From contig NC_069133.1 in the NCBI RefSeq assembly GCF_026914265.1, forward strand, positions 10,547,937 through 10,611,936: a stretch of DNA of 64,000 nt, given 5' to 3'. This DNA comes from Mya arenaria (Eukaryota > Mollusca > Bivalvia > Myida > Myidae). Numbering within the stretch: position 1 is the stretch's first letter; each line of letters begins with the position of its first letter. A model generated the notes under the pieces. The model worked only from the letters and a program-made list of their open reading frames with translations, did not search any database and was not told the DNA's origin. Positions 36,201 to 46,175 of this stretch are shown one piece after another. A program made the translations under genes and the position numbers.

Positions 36201-39200
36201 TCAGTTACAGTGTGTTTACCACGTGATAAATCGCGTCATCAATGCCACATCGGAGTTAAGAAAAGATAACTTTACTATTTCTTTACCATTTTAAATGAAA
36301 CATAGCGCAGTTTATGTCGCTTACGGAGCCTTGCCATCGGTCTTTTACCAGATTTTGATTGAGTTTCTTAAAACACCTCGTCAAACCTTTTGACAATACG
36401 GCTGTCTGACGGAGCTCTGTCAAAACATTATTTTGGAAACAGGTTTGTGATGACAAGTGTGTGATGAAACTAATGACCTCATCAAATTTCGGTAATGAAA
36501 CAAATACGGGGCTCTTTAAGCTTTTAAGTCTGCCCTTTGTTTCATTTAAAAATGGAGTTGTAAAAAAAAGTTATCTTTGATTTAAGTCTTCATTTTAAAC
36601 AAATTGTTGCCTTCCGACGTAGTATATATGACGTAATTCATCACGTAGTATACACACTCTGAGTTACGGCTCTCTCGGACCTTATTATCTATAAAGAGGA
36701 AATATCATATATAACAGTCTGTTAAGTCAGCAAACGTTTTGATCCCACTTTTTTATACGTCATAAATAAACGAAAGGAAATTGCAAGGACTTTTTTTATC
36801 AAAGATCATATGGTAAGATCGATTTTTCCAATCCTTTTTTCTTGATTGTAACCATAATATAATTTATTTCATGCTTTTCGATGAAATATGGAGTTTTATC
36901 AGTAAAATAACAACAGTGAAATTATCAATTTGAAAACAACTGTTCGAGCATAAACAGAATGTTATATCATCGTACAAATGCATTTTGACCTGTTTTTCGT
37001 TTAAATGCGAAATACAAACCTCCCAGAAAATACACACACTAATGTACAGATTACCTGATATATTTGTTTAGCCGACGCTTCTAAATTTGTCAACAACCAA
37101 GCGTGGTCCTCATCATTACCTGGAAAACGCTCTTTCTTCAAGTGAAACAGACTAGTCTCCTAAACAGAGAGATGACTGAAAATCTATGTATCATGAAACA
37201 CATTTTAAAATTAAGAAAAATATTTTAAATCCAATGAATATCTGCAATTGTTTCGCTACCACGTTCGACCTTTCAAATGTTCATTCAATAAATGGCGGCG
37301 TAGTAAATAAGTTATGTACTCATGCCTCGCTTAAATAAAAGTGATTTCGTTATTATGTTATAATTGCACTAAAAATACTTAATTGATTAATGTTTATGTA
37401 TATCGTAATAAATTAGAAGATGACCCCATTATGATTTTCTTACGTTTTTTTCTTCCCATTTTCAAAGACACGGGTTTCTATGTTGGTGTACCTGCTGGTG
37501 TTGTCGCATTTCTTGGGATCGTTGGAGGAGTTGTATATCTTTATCGTTGTACCATGTAAGTATTTAATTTCAACTTTATGTTAATGTATAATGTCTTTGT
37601 TATTATGTGACTAGCGCACAGGTTACCACGACTGCCACTAGCGGGTCAAGGGGGCACCAGGCGCCCCCTCCCCTCCTAAAATACGCTCAAAATGCATCAT
37701 TTCGGACGATAAATAATTAGAATTCTCAAGGGTGAGAACACAAAGCTCCCCGTGCCAACACTTTAGGCCAAATGAATTTTGGTACAAAGGGAAGCGCGCA
37801 ACTCAAAAGGTAAAGCCCCTTTGTTGCGACCCCTCTAATGTTAAATCGTGGAACCGCCCCTGGTGGTGCATGCTTAGGTTTCTTTTCTTTTATCATAGAT
37901 TGTGTTCATCCATCTTTCTGACTGAGCACATTTTGCATTTGTCAAGCAAAAGTAAACTTCCAAACCGTACTTGTTTTAGTTTTAGACAATATGGTTAATA
38001 CATGGTGCATTAAAATCACGATACAACCGTGTATTTACTATTCTTAGTAGTGTTCATTCTGTGGTGTGAAATGTGAATATGGGTACCAAGGTTAATTGAC
38101 GGTCGGGTACCCGGGTCTAAGATGTCTACCCTGTCTATGACCTAGTTGTGACCTTGTTCGTTGATAGTTGGTTGTAAGGCCTGAAACGTCGTGTTTCTTA
38201 TCGGGGTCATCGATAAATATTTGGCTACTAGGCTTGTCTCTAAAACTATTATAGAGCACCGCAAGTGGATTTCCACCTTGTGAGAGTAGTCTTATATATC
38301 ACACCACTAAGGGTCATATGACGTTATAAGGACCGGCCAGTCAGTCACGGCAAGTGTATATGGACCGAGGCGTTAGCCATTTACCTTCGTTGGCTGACAT
38401 GCCGGTCCTTATAATGCCATATGGCCCTTATTGGTGTGTTATATTTCTTATATAAACCGAGTTTTATGACGCCAGCGGTCCAGACCGGCTAAAAATAAAA
38501 TGTGCCCCTCTGACGTCATAAAACTGGATTTTTATTATTGTGATATGCGGTCCGATCGTCTTAATATATAAAAAGAAAGGACACATTTATGTATGGTATT
38601 ATATACAAAGTCTTCAACTATAGTAGTATCAATAATAACCTTTAAATGGCCAAGTGGTTCGCATTAACCATTAACATTGTTCTTATACTTATGATTGTGC
38701 CACGTTGCTTTACACCAGACAAAAGTCGTCACCTCAATCGTCCATCCCGACTGGCGGACACAGTTTCACCAGACGAATACATAATGAGACTGATGACAAC
38801 AAACTCCAACATCGAATAACAACATACTCCAAAATAGATGATGTAAAGATAGATGATGTAAAGGTAGATGATGGACAAAATAATGAAGGATTTAATGACC
38901 AAGGCCTGGCGTATGCAACTATTTGCATTCCACCCGCTTCCGAACGCTCTAAGCCAGTACCAGCACCGCGAAGTTTGCCTGGTTATTTGCAAATGACCGG
39001 AAACAGCAGTAATGACTATGACTCGTTACAAGTATCGGACAAAAAAGAACACATGTCTCACAAAAACATATATGAGACAACAGTTGGTGTTCATGCAGAC
39101 GACACCTACAATGTCACGAATATATCTGGACGATCACAGCGGCAGCTGTCAGTACCCGATACCTACGGACGTCTGGCTTTGGGGCGTAAAGAAAACAAAG

Positions 39201-39298
39201 GCAATAGGGAGAGCAACTTTTGTGATTCAACATACGTCGGCAAAAACGACATAATCCCTAGCTCAAGCATCGAAAATCCTTCTTATGAAAGGAGTTAA
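18299..39298 (+). CDS. Two-CTLD transmembrane receptor with tyrosine-rich signalling tail
   Basis: Coding exons 18299-18371, 29878-30099, 30790-30945, 33268-33477, 33986-34126, 37468-37555 and 38719-39298 join with GT-AG borders and consistent phase (1,1,1,1,1,2) into 489 aa. Order: signal peptide (KTLLLISAASLDLS); CTLD1 (26-150) with TWKEAAQSC, SWVGYY and LPFLC; CTLD2 (152-252) with LAWKEAHEHC and GYIC; helix at about 271-293; cytoplasmic tail. Each CTLD keeps four cysteines in family spacing (51/109/137/145 and 169/228/243/251). Neither has the EPN/QPD or WND calcium-sugar motifs, so ligands are unlikely to be classical glycans. The tail has LAYATI (ITIM-like, Tyr362), PVPAPR (SH3 ligand), YLQM (Tyr386, PI3K type), several Yxx[LV]-like tyrosines and a terminal NPSY (Tyr486). 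It looks like an innate-immune or adhesion receptor; the ligand is unknown. Introns 1, 3 and 5 hold minisatellites. Confidence 0.85.
18572..19054. mobile_element. CAGTG foldback MITE, copy 2 (complete, 483 bp)
   Basis: It starts CAGTGTGTGTATACCACGTG and ends with the inverted partner finishing TCACACTG. Perfect 5-bp flanks ATTTC lie at 18567-18571 and 19055-19059. The halves pair over much of their length (for example GCTACGTCGGAAGGCAATAT against its complement), so the whole element can fold into one hairpin. It lies in intron 1 of the lectin-receptor gene. Confidence 0.9.
19165..22645. repeat. 30-bp minisatellite, roughly 115 copies, intron 1
   Basis: The unit reads CATTAGATAGTTAAGTGTCG followed by TACGCTCGTT. 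Common variants are TTAAGTG/TTTAGTG/TTAATTG and TACGCTC/TATGCTC/TACACTC. Units degrade at both edges, notably after 22480. The 30-bp period leaves frames open; the minus strand would read MNERTTLNYL repeats, with neither start nor splice context to suggest use. Occasional one-base indels shift the frame between blocks. Confidence 0.93.
22646..29800. repeat. 52-bp satellite, about 135 copies, intron 1
   Basis: The unit is about 52 bp with core AGATATGCCTAAATAAACGT. Three zones are visible. At 22.65-24.4 kb units of the TACGGACTGTACTCTC type occur with frequent short deletions. At 24.43-24.83 kb there are seven or eight near-identical units containing TGTACAGGCTGAATTCTC. At 25.08-29.66 kb there is a long, very homogeneous block of the TATACTGACTGCCCTCCCTC type that differs at only a few fixed sites (C/T in ACYGAC, A/C in GMCTAAATA, A/G in AATARACG). 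The edges are diverged, as expected of unequal exchange. Confidence 0.95.
30100..30789. other. Intron 2 of the lectin-receptor gene
   Basis: Non-coding sequence with no repeat or motif I can name. Confidence 0.5.
31190..32762. repeat. 20-bp minisatellite, about 78 copies, intron 3
   Basis: The unit is CAACACAACCTGGACATTGG with variants TGTTAATTGG, TGTGCATTGG and GGACATAGG. Blocks of several units are themselves duplicated: a roughly 240-bp block containing the shortened ACACATTGGCAACATAACC unit occurs near 31850 and 32160, and a block with GGACACTGGCAACACACCC recurs near 32390, 32530 and 32590. The 20-bp period cycles through all frames every 60 bp, giving the long but meaningless open frames on both strands. 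Confidence 0.93.
32763..33267. other. Rest of intron 3
   Basis: AT-rich intron sequence after the 20-bp array; nothing else seen. Confidence 0.5.
33690..33903 (+). repeat. Dispersed repeat family R2, copy 1
   Basis: CTTATCTGGGATGGGAGAAA, GATTTCCAGCATGGTCAA and AGTTCCATGCAGGTTC match, in the same order, the copy at 60305-60465 and, inverted, the copy at 41735-41957. The family is a short interspersed repeat in an intron here; no tRNA-like head was found. Confidence 0.7.
34425..34640 (+). repeat. Dispersed repeat family R1, copy 2
   Basis: The segment with ACTGGCGTGGCTTAGTTCCC, followed by GTATTTCTTTCTGCAATAT and ACATTTTGGTGCCAAAACATG, aligns with the right part of the copy at 15290-15668. 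Confidence 0.6.
34836..35588. repeat. 33-bp minisatellite, about 23 copies, intron 5
   Basis: The unit is about 33 bp, with core AGCTTGGTGACCAGAAATTA followed by AACTCACATGTCC. Copies at 35150-35580 are almost identical; those at 34836-35150 carry GGCTTGG and GATATTA variants. On the minus strand the array continues directly from a tRNA-like head at 35660-35589. The unit also resembles the segment that follows the tRNA head in the SINE at 17704-17907 (GAGTTTGGTTGGTGGT...AAGCCGCACACGTGGG). The array therefore looks like an expansion of part of a SINE body. Confidence 0.93.
35589..35660 (-). repeat. tRNA-like SINE head adjoining the 33-bp array
   Basis: On the minus strand GCGGTTAGCGAAGTGGTAAG is an A-box-like D arm and CCCGGGTTCGATTCCAAG a B box with a partly decayed T stem. 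The general plan matches the head at 17837-17907. The SINE body is replaced by the minisatellite. Confidence 0.75.
35729..36040. mobile_element. MITE with 36-bp inverted ends (GCACCAGTCAATTG family), copy 1
   Basis: It starts ATGCACCAGTCAATTGTAAC and ends with the inverted partner GTTACAATTGACTGGTGCAT. The inverted ends continue through GGTCCCCCAGGTCCGGG / CCCGGACCTGGGGGCC. The interior is C-rich and non-coding. A shorter copy lies at 39682-39790. Confidence 0.85.
36208..36661. mobile_element. CAGTG foldback MITE, copy 3
   Basis: The ends are CAGTGTGTTTACCACGTGAT and ATCACGTAGTATACACACTCTG (inverted, slightly decayed). Perfect 5-bp flanks AGTTA lie at 36203-36207 and 36662-36666. It sits in intron 5 of the lectin-receptor gene. 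Confidence 0.88.
36667..37467. other. Rest of intron 5
   Basis: AT-rich sequence; nothing recognised until the acceptor of the transmembrane exon. Confidence 0.45.
37630..37868. repeat. Possible decayed hAT-like fragment
   Basis: On the minus strand the segment begins CAGGGGCGGTTCCACGATTT and contains a GGGGTCGCAAC stretch, the style of a hAT-like non-autonomous end. I could not find a matching opposite terminus. It lies in intron 6 of the lectin-receptor gene. Confidence 0.3.
38293..38448. repeat. Inverted-repeat element (hairpin MITE-like), intron 6
   Basis: 38301-38337 pairs with 38401-38438 with only a few mismatches; both arms include TTATAAGGACCGGC or its complement. A 63-base loop separates the arms. 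A second short pair, GAGTTTTATGACG and TGACGTCATAAAACT, lies at about 38460-38527. Confidence 0.75.
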
Positions 39299-40300
39299 TA
39301 TATATGAATATATCATCCGTATGACGATTAAACAGGATTGCAATCTTTTATCTCCGATTTAATATTAATTTAACCATTTGAATCACAGGGGCAAGGTGCG
39401 TTGTTTTGACACACTAATTTGACCACGCCCCCTCCCCCCCATTTTTGAAAAAAATCTAAAATCCCAGACATATAAAATAATGATGGGGGAACTATTACTT
39501 ATGATAACTTACAAACAAACAAAATTTGAATTTGTATTCTATCATCCTAATAATTGAGTCATCAAATGTTTCAATGAGTGCAATGTGTACATTAGCCAAA
39601 AAGAAATCGTATGGATATTACATGCCTCAATAGCTTTTTACTTTCTTATATATCTGCTGATTTTGAATTCCTCTCATATTAATGCACAAGTCAATTGTAA
39701 TACCGCCCCCCCCCGGTTGGATGAACCGAAAGTCACAGTCCCCTCTATTCTCCGGACCTGGGAAGGCCGTGGTTACAATTGACTGGTGCGTAACCACGTG
39801 AGAAAATGATAACTACATTGTATACATGTAACGATGCTACTTGTTATAATTTTAGTATATTGTGCAATATTTTATGAAGACATATACAAGCTGTATTCAA
39901 AACTATGTTGTTTTTTAAATTTCGTGCTGCGGTTGTCTGTTGGGATCCATTATGTGGCTGACTAAAAAAATGCATATACGCCTACAAGTGACGACCATTG
40001 ATGTACTTTCTGGTGAAAACAAAAGCCTGACCGCCAGGTTCATATTCTGCGCTGCCCGCTGTGTCACAAAGCCTGACATTTATGAGTTATTAATCATTGA
40101 CACTGATTACACAGTCATCATCAACCGACAGGTGATTTTACTCGGTATACAAAGCTTCTTAGAAATCAGCAGTAGTAGAATGACCTTTACTTTATTAAAT
40201 TTCATTCTTAAAATGACATTATTATTCAAAATCAATACATACACATGTATAACAAACATACTTTTGACTGATAAACCTTTACTACTTATTAAATAAAGCA
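39299..40300 (+). other. Probable 3' UTR of the lectin-receptor gene
   Basis: After the stop at 39296-39298 there is no further exon signal on this strand. The first clear AATAAA is at 40292-40297, within TTAAATAAAGC, so the 3' UTR may be about 1 kb and include the short MITE at 39682-39790. Without transcripts the end is uncertain. Confidence 0.35.
39682..39790. mobile_element. GCACCAGTCAATTG MITE, copy 2 (short)
   Basis: It starts AATGCACAAGTCAATTGTAA and ends GTTACAATTGACTGGTGCG. It is about 109 bp long, so most of the interior seen in the copy at 35729-36040 is deleted. Confidence 0.8.
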
Positions 40301-40889
40301 TTTATGGAACATATTAATTACTGATAACAATGTTGTAGCTGTGTAATAGCAGAAAGCGCAAACATATTAAATGATTAGTGGTGAATGCTAAAAGATTTAC
40401 TTGTTCTACTATAGTCTCCTAAGATTGAAATACCGTGTTTTATGCACATTTCTTTCAAATTAAACTCGGAATCCTTCATAAAAACCATTGTTTTCGATAT
40501 CTATTCATCCTTAAAGGAATATTAAAACAATATTTGAATGCATCTTTAAGAAAACTATCAACCGACAACAATTACAATAAAGTATGTTTTTATATAAAAA
40601 AGAAATGATACTACAATATTAATATTTCCCCCAGAATTGTATTAGTACCTTTAATAATTTTATGATGGTATATCATCCGCTTCGGCGCGTTACCTTCAGT
40701 ATTCGATTTCCGGTTTTATATTGCGTCAAAGACTTACTTAAATGACATGTGTAGTTATCGTCTGAGGCTAACATGAGGATTTTTCGTTGCAACATGCAAC
40801 TTGGGCCAGTGTGACATGCACAGAGCATAGAAAATCTTCGGTTAACTGGTGTTGGTAAGCTTTCCTCTTGTTTTTTCGTTATATGCCAA

Positions 40890-41360
40890 TCGTCGTTGTT
40901 AAAAGGGGTTTGACATTTGATGGTCCCAAAATCAACACATACAGTATATCATCAAAACAAGCATAAAATTGCCAATGCGAGCTAGTGGGAGGCAAATGAT
41001 ACACCATTTACATGATAAAAAAATAAAATAAATAATAAACGCATAATAATCCCATGTTCTTGTCTAATCTGTGTTTCCGCGTTTACAAATAACGCATAAA
41101 GGTTTCCAGTAAAAAGTAAGTACAATCACATCTGATTATGAGTTCAGATAACATAGCGCTGCTATTTGTAAACTTTCTGGAATTTACGTGGTAGACAACC
41201 CAAGTAAAATTGAAATTGGAAAAATGCGCAAACACTTCGAAAGATTTGTTACGTGGTGTGATACAGCAGTAAGTAAGATTCAACGCGTTGCACACAACGA
41301 TGTCAATTTTATGTAAGTTTTTGATATTTTGTTTTATTTCTTGCAATCGTATCATCTAGT
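40890..41360 (+). repeat. Dispersed repeat family R3, copy 1
   Basis: Segments such as CAAGCATAAAATTGCCAATG, GGTAGACAACC, AATTGGAAAAATGCGCAAA and CAGTAAGTAAGATTCAA recur in the same order at 42800-43245. The right part is also found at 52940-53170, next to a tRNA-like head. No protein is encoded. Confidence 0.7.
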
Positions 41361-41734
41361 GTCGAACCCATTTTAAATGATTGTCTATTTATCCTTTCGG
41401 ACACATTATAAAAAAAATATGATCTGTTTTGTACATCGTTCATTTTGTATGTGTTTCATTGACCTGAATAAATATGTTGAACCTTGAAAACGTCTCAAAA
41501 ACACACACTCGCCTTTTCGACTCCTTGCATTACATGAACTACATGCCTCAATAACAGTTTAACAGTTGCTCTTGACCATTTAGGATCTGAATCTGTGTGT
41601 TTTATTATATTTTTTTTTATATATTTAAGTGACCTCTGTGATTGCTCAAGCGTTGATAGATTTGGATTCTTTTCCAATACAAAACAACACAGAGTCGGTC
41701 ATTTCTACAAGCCTTGCCAGCACCGAACCATCAC

Positions 41735-41957
41735 CTTTATAGAAGGGGTTTTCTCCAACCACAGATAAGTAGATCCAAATATTTTGGCCATGCTGGAAAC
41801 CTTTTTCTCCCACCTCAGATAAGTAAATCCAAACATTTGGACATGCTAGAAATTCTTATCTTGCCCATGGTCAGAGATAAAACAAGTACCCGTATGGAAC
41901 TTCTTTTTTATTGTCATCACACAAATACCTCCCTTGTTGAAGTCCGTCGTCTGTAGC
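41735..41957 (-). repeat. Dispersed repeat family R2, copy 2
   Basis: This is an inverted copy of the repeat at 33690-33903 and 60305-60465. CCACCTCAGATAAGTAAATC and TTGTTGAAGTCCGTCGTCTG pair with their complements there. The left quarter contains a small internal duplication (CACAGATAAGTAGATCCAAA / CTCAGATAAGTAAATCCAAA). Confidence 0.7.
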
Positions 41958-42177
41958 ATTATGGAAACCTTGTATTGTGGCAATATTTAGAATGCTAATT
42001 AATTATTTCTCACTCCAAATGACACCATAAAACAGTTTTCGTGCACCATTAAAGAAATAATGCTGCACTCTCCTCAGAACTATTTAAAGACCGATTTGAC
42101 TATTAACATAATCGGAATAACTACGCGAAAAAAGAGTTCCAGCAAGAAATTACCTTTTTACTTTATTTTGTTTAACT

Positions 42178-42641
42178 CAGTGTGTGTATACCACGTGATA
42201 AATTACGTCATATCTGCTACGTCGAAAGGCAACCTTTTGCTTAAACTAAAGACTTTAATCAAACTTTTCTTTTACTCCACCATTTTAAATAAACAAAGGG
42301 CAGTCTATGCCGCTTAAAGAGCCCCACCTTCGCTTTATTACCGAAAATTGATAAGGTGATTAGTTTCATCAAACACTTCGGCAGACCTGTTTTCAAAATA
42401 ATGTTTTGACAGTGCTCCGTCAGACGGCCGTATTGTGAAACGGTTTGTTGAAGTGTTTTAAGAAACTAAACTCTCAATAAAACTCTGGCGATCCGTAAGC
42501 GGTGTAGACTGCGCTATGTTTCATTTAAAATGGTGAGCAATTGTGAGGTTTTCTTTGTTTAAAGTCTTCATTCGAAGCAAAACATTGCATTCCGACGTAG
42601 CATTTATGACGCAATTTATCACGTGGTTTACACACATACTG
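42178..42641. mobile_element. CAGTG foldback MITE, copy 4
   Basis: The ends are CAGTGTGTGTATACCACGTG and CACGTGGTTTACACACATACTG. The flanks TAACT/TTATG match poorly, so the duplication has decayed. It lies downstream of the lectin-receptor gene, just before an R3 repeat copy. Confidence 0.85.
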
Positions 42642-42799
42642 TTATGGAGGGCTTCCGTTTTTTTAAGATCGTGCATGGTGTTTTCATATATGATTGGATG
42701 CTAGTGTGGATAGGTGGAAATAGTTGGGCCGGCGGGGCATTATTGGTTGATATCAGGTTGACATTCTTAATGACATTTTGATTATCCACATGTCTTTGC

Positions 42800-43245
42800 T
42801 GGTATTTAAAGGGGGTGAAAACCAGATGATCCAAAAATCGGCAAATACAGCATTTCATCGCAACAAGCATAGAATTGTCAATGCGAACTAGAAGGAGGCC
42901 GATAATACATCACCTTCCTGGTTAAATCATGATAAATGCAACATTCATGTTGATGTCTCACCTGTGTTTCCTCGTTTAAAATAGCGCATAATGGTTCCCA
43001 AGTTTAAATCATATATGTTTATGAGTACAGATAAATAAACGGATGATATTTAACTTAAGTCATTTATTGTGGGATTTAGGTGGTAGACAACCGTAGCAAA
43101 TTTCGAATTGGAAAACTGCGCAAAACCTGCGAAAGATAGCTGCTGCGAGAGATGCATGTATCGTAAGCGATGTGATACATCAGTCAGTAAGATTCAAGGC
43201 GTTTTTGTGGAAGTTTTTGACAATTTTATTTTTCTCTTGCAATTG
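42800..43245 (+). repeat. Dispersed repeat family R3, copy 2
   Basis: Same order of blocks as 40890-41360, including CAACAAGCATAGAATTGTCA, GGTAGACAACCG and CAGTCAGTAAGATTCAA. It ends where the MITE at 43246 begins. Confidence 0.7.
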
Positions 43246-43608
43246 TAAAGCTGCACTTTCACAGATTTACAACTTCGACAACTTTTTTATTTTCTGTCTT
43301 CGAACGAGCCAATTTTTGCGAAAATCCATTGAAACCATTTATATAAGACTGCTGACAAAAAAAAAGATCACAGATCTTTATATATAAGTTCATAAATTGA
43401 TGTTTTATGCATTTTTCTAAACCCGTTAGTAACGGTTTAAGCCATAAAACATTAATTTTCGAACTGAAATATGCAAATCTGCGATCTGATCTTTTGTCAA
43501 CAGTCTTATATCGCTGGTTTGCAGATATTTATGCAAAAAATTGCCATTTTCAAGACAAAAAATAAAAAAAAGTTGTAAAAATGGTAAATCTGTGAGATTG
43601 TAGCTTTA
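43246..43608. mobile_element. MITE with TAAAGCTGCA ends, copy 1
   Basis: The left end TAAAGCTGCACTTTCACAGA pairs with the right end TCTGTGAGATTGTAGCTTTA. The pairing continues through the AACTTTTTTATTTTCTGTC / GACAAAAAATAAAAAAAAGTT stretch, about 55 bp in all. It holds no coding sequence. A second copy lies at 48076-48424. Confidence 0.85.
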
Positions 43609-43698
43609 AGATACGCGATAGACTCACAAAAATAGAAAACATTCTTTTGATAATGTTAGCCTTGCTAGTTTCATCTCCTTGAATTAAAAAAACAACGC

Positions 43699-43795
43699 TA
43701 CCCCCCCCCCCCCCCAAAAAAAAAAACCCCAAAAAAACAAACAACAACAACAAAAAAAACAACTAAAAAAAACAAAAAAAAAACAAGTAATAATA
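43699..43795. repeat. Poly-C / poly-A low-complexity tract
   Basis: A run of C is followed by A-rich sequence with interspersed C. No function is supported; the tract may be prone to sequencing error. Confidence 0.6.
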
Positions 43796-43799
43796 TAAA

Positions 43800-46090
43800 T
43801 ACATATTTTAACAATTAGCCGACAGAAAACAAGTTGCAATTGTTGACGGTTGGTCGTCAACAGATTAACAATGTAAAGGCAGGAATATTGTCAACATGCA
43901 ATTAGTGAAGACAGGGCTGTAAAACGAACGAATAACCAAAATGAATCATTTTTTAAGAGGGGGTTATTTAACATGTAGACTCATTCCAGAAAAAAAATCA
44001 CCACTGTCCTAATGACCATGTTTCAGGACCATCGACCGACAGAATGGCTCACCTTCATATCTTAATTAATTATTCGCGATTACTAATGAAATATAACACC
44101 GATGACAGGAAGACATTAATTGTCCTGCAACTAATGTATTTCGCCAGCCCAGCGAGCATTTGCACAATTAATATGTGGGATATTAATTACTTACTCCAAA
44201 TTATTACTGGTGCTTGAATGGTGATATTCTATTGAGAAACTAATATTTGTCTAGTTATATCTACGAGCAGATCGAGGAATATTTTAAAAGGTGATTTTTT
44301 AGTTATTATTTAATAAGTAAGAGCAATATTATTTACAGCGTTGTGTAATTAAATTTCATCTAGTTATGCATTATACTGTCACTGTAATATACATGGCCTG
44401 ACATGCAGATTTCATCCGGGCGTTTTAACGAAGGGCATTTTTTTTCTTTATTTTGACATTTTCGTTAACGGTGCATATAAATATGTCAAAAAACAAATTT
44501 TACGAGTTTATTAACACATGTTAGATAATTCACTGATTAATCTTATGAGTTTTACCTTTTAAGTAACCTATACCTTCCCACGTTATACTGATTTTGTTTA
44601 GTTATTTATTTTCACAAATACTTATAGATGTAAGTTTAAATCACTTCTCTCTACTTCCATTTCGATAATTTTCAGGAAATACATTTTTTACAAACGGGAA
44701 ATACAGAAAGTAATGCGACCGGAACTCGACCATAACTTTAGATAAATTCGGGTTTGGGGTCCACATTTAGATTAATTTATAAAGAAACAAATGTCAATTT
44801 TGTATAAATTAACTGACAACAAGATGGGAATACTTGAATCCGCTTGTCTGTCCGTCCGTCTGACTGTCTGTAGATATCTTATTGTGAATATGAAAGAAAC
44901 TTCAAAGCAGTGATTAATATCAAGCCCAGTGGCGCAGTAGATTTGCTCGGACTATGTCTCACAGAGTTATAGCCCTTTGCTTATTACACATAAGAGAACG
45001 AGTTTCTAGTTAGCGTCTCATCTCTTAATCCTTTCATAGAAGTAATTTATCATTCGGAACTCCTCGGCCATTTTTTTTCGAAAACAACCTCGGATGTATG
45101 CCGGTACATCAGTTGAAGTAGTTCGTAAATTTTTGAATTATATCATTTATGAAATATAGTGTTTTAGAATTGTTTTTATTGATCCAAGTTTAAATTGATT
45201 GTCAGTGAAGTATATTATTGCAAACATAATTAAGATTTCCAAGAGTTAAGTCATAAAGTTTAACTGCTAAATAAAATTAATACGCGACGGTGTCTCATCA
45301 ACCATGATATAGTTTTTACTTTTGCGCTGTTTTTTTACTCTGACCAATGCACGTATATGCTTACAGTAAGTTTGGTATGACACAATTTTTTTTGAATTTC
45401 TTAAGAGTATTAAAACAAATCTAACCGCTGTTGTAGATTATGAAAAGGGTTTTATTTAAACATATGTCAACAGTGTTCTAAAACTTACAATTATGGCGTC
45501 CTGAAAATACGGTGCTATAACGGAGATATGCTTCAACTACTGAACTCGAACATTTTTAGCAATCATCAATGTTGTACTTCGTTGACAAGCATGTAAAAGA
45601 AAGCACCGACATTCTATCATAGTTTCGATGATTGTCAAAATATGGTAAAAGTTGTGAACAGTTCAGGAACAAAAGAACTCCGTAAAATAATAATGGATTG
45701 ATTATCGTATAGGGTCTATTGAAAGGATCTTAGATGAAATTAACCAAGTAAAATGGTTGAAAAAGCACAAAAGTTACTGTTGAAATGCACCTTTTTTCAA
45801 TAATTTGTATTAACTGTTACTAAATGGTTATCTTATTGGAATGTACAATATCTGCTAACATTTTTTGCTGCAAAACTATTGTCGCTTCATTTTCATCACA
45901 TACGTATAATTCGTATCTATCTGTTTAAATACTTTCGTCGGATACCCCTGATACGCTACTGCGCTATATTTCGTTGTGTACCTTGTGGGATATAGATACG
46001 AAAATATAATAATCATGTATAATCAATGAGACAGTTTGATTTGTTCTGCAATGAATCAATGCGGAAATATGCACAGACACTGAAAAGATA
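43800..46090. other. Intergenic region, nothing recognised
   Basis: AT-rich sequence with no supported exon, RNA gene or repeat. A short TGTCCGTCCGTCTGACTGTC run near 44850 is of the type seen in degenerate dispersed repeats. Confidence 0.45.
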
Positions 46091-46092
46091 TT

Positions 46093-46175
46093 CTGGCGAT
46101 AGCTGAAATTGAACCCCGTCCGCCAGATCGCTACATGTTTTAAAACACCATCTTAGACCACTCGCCTAGAGTGAC
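46093..46175 (-). repeat. tRNA-like SINE fragment
   Basis: On the minus strand, GGCGAGTGGTCTAAGATGG resembles an A box and D arm of Leu/Ser-type tRNAs. GGGGTTCAATTTCAGCTATC is a B-box region, followed by GCCAGAATAT. The 3' part matches the fragment at 10457-10532 (TTCTGGCGAT...TTGAACC...GTCCGCC on +). It is a pseudo-tRNA or SINE, not a functional gene. Confidence 0.5.
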
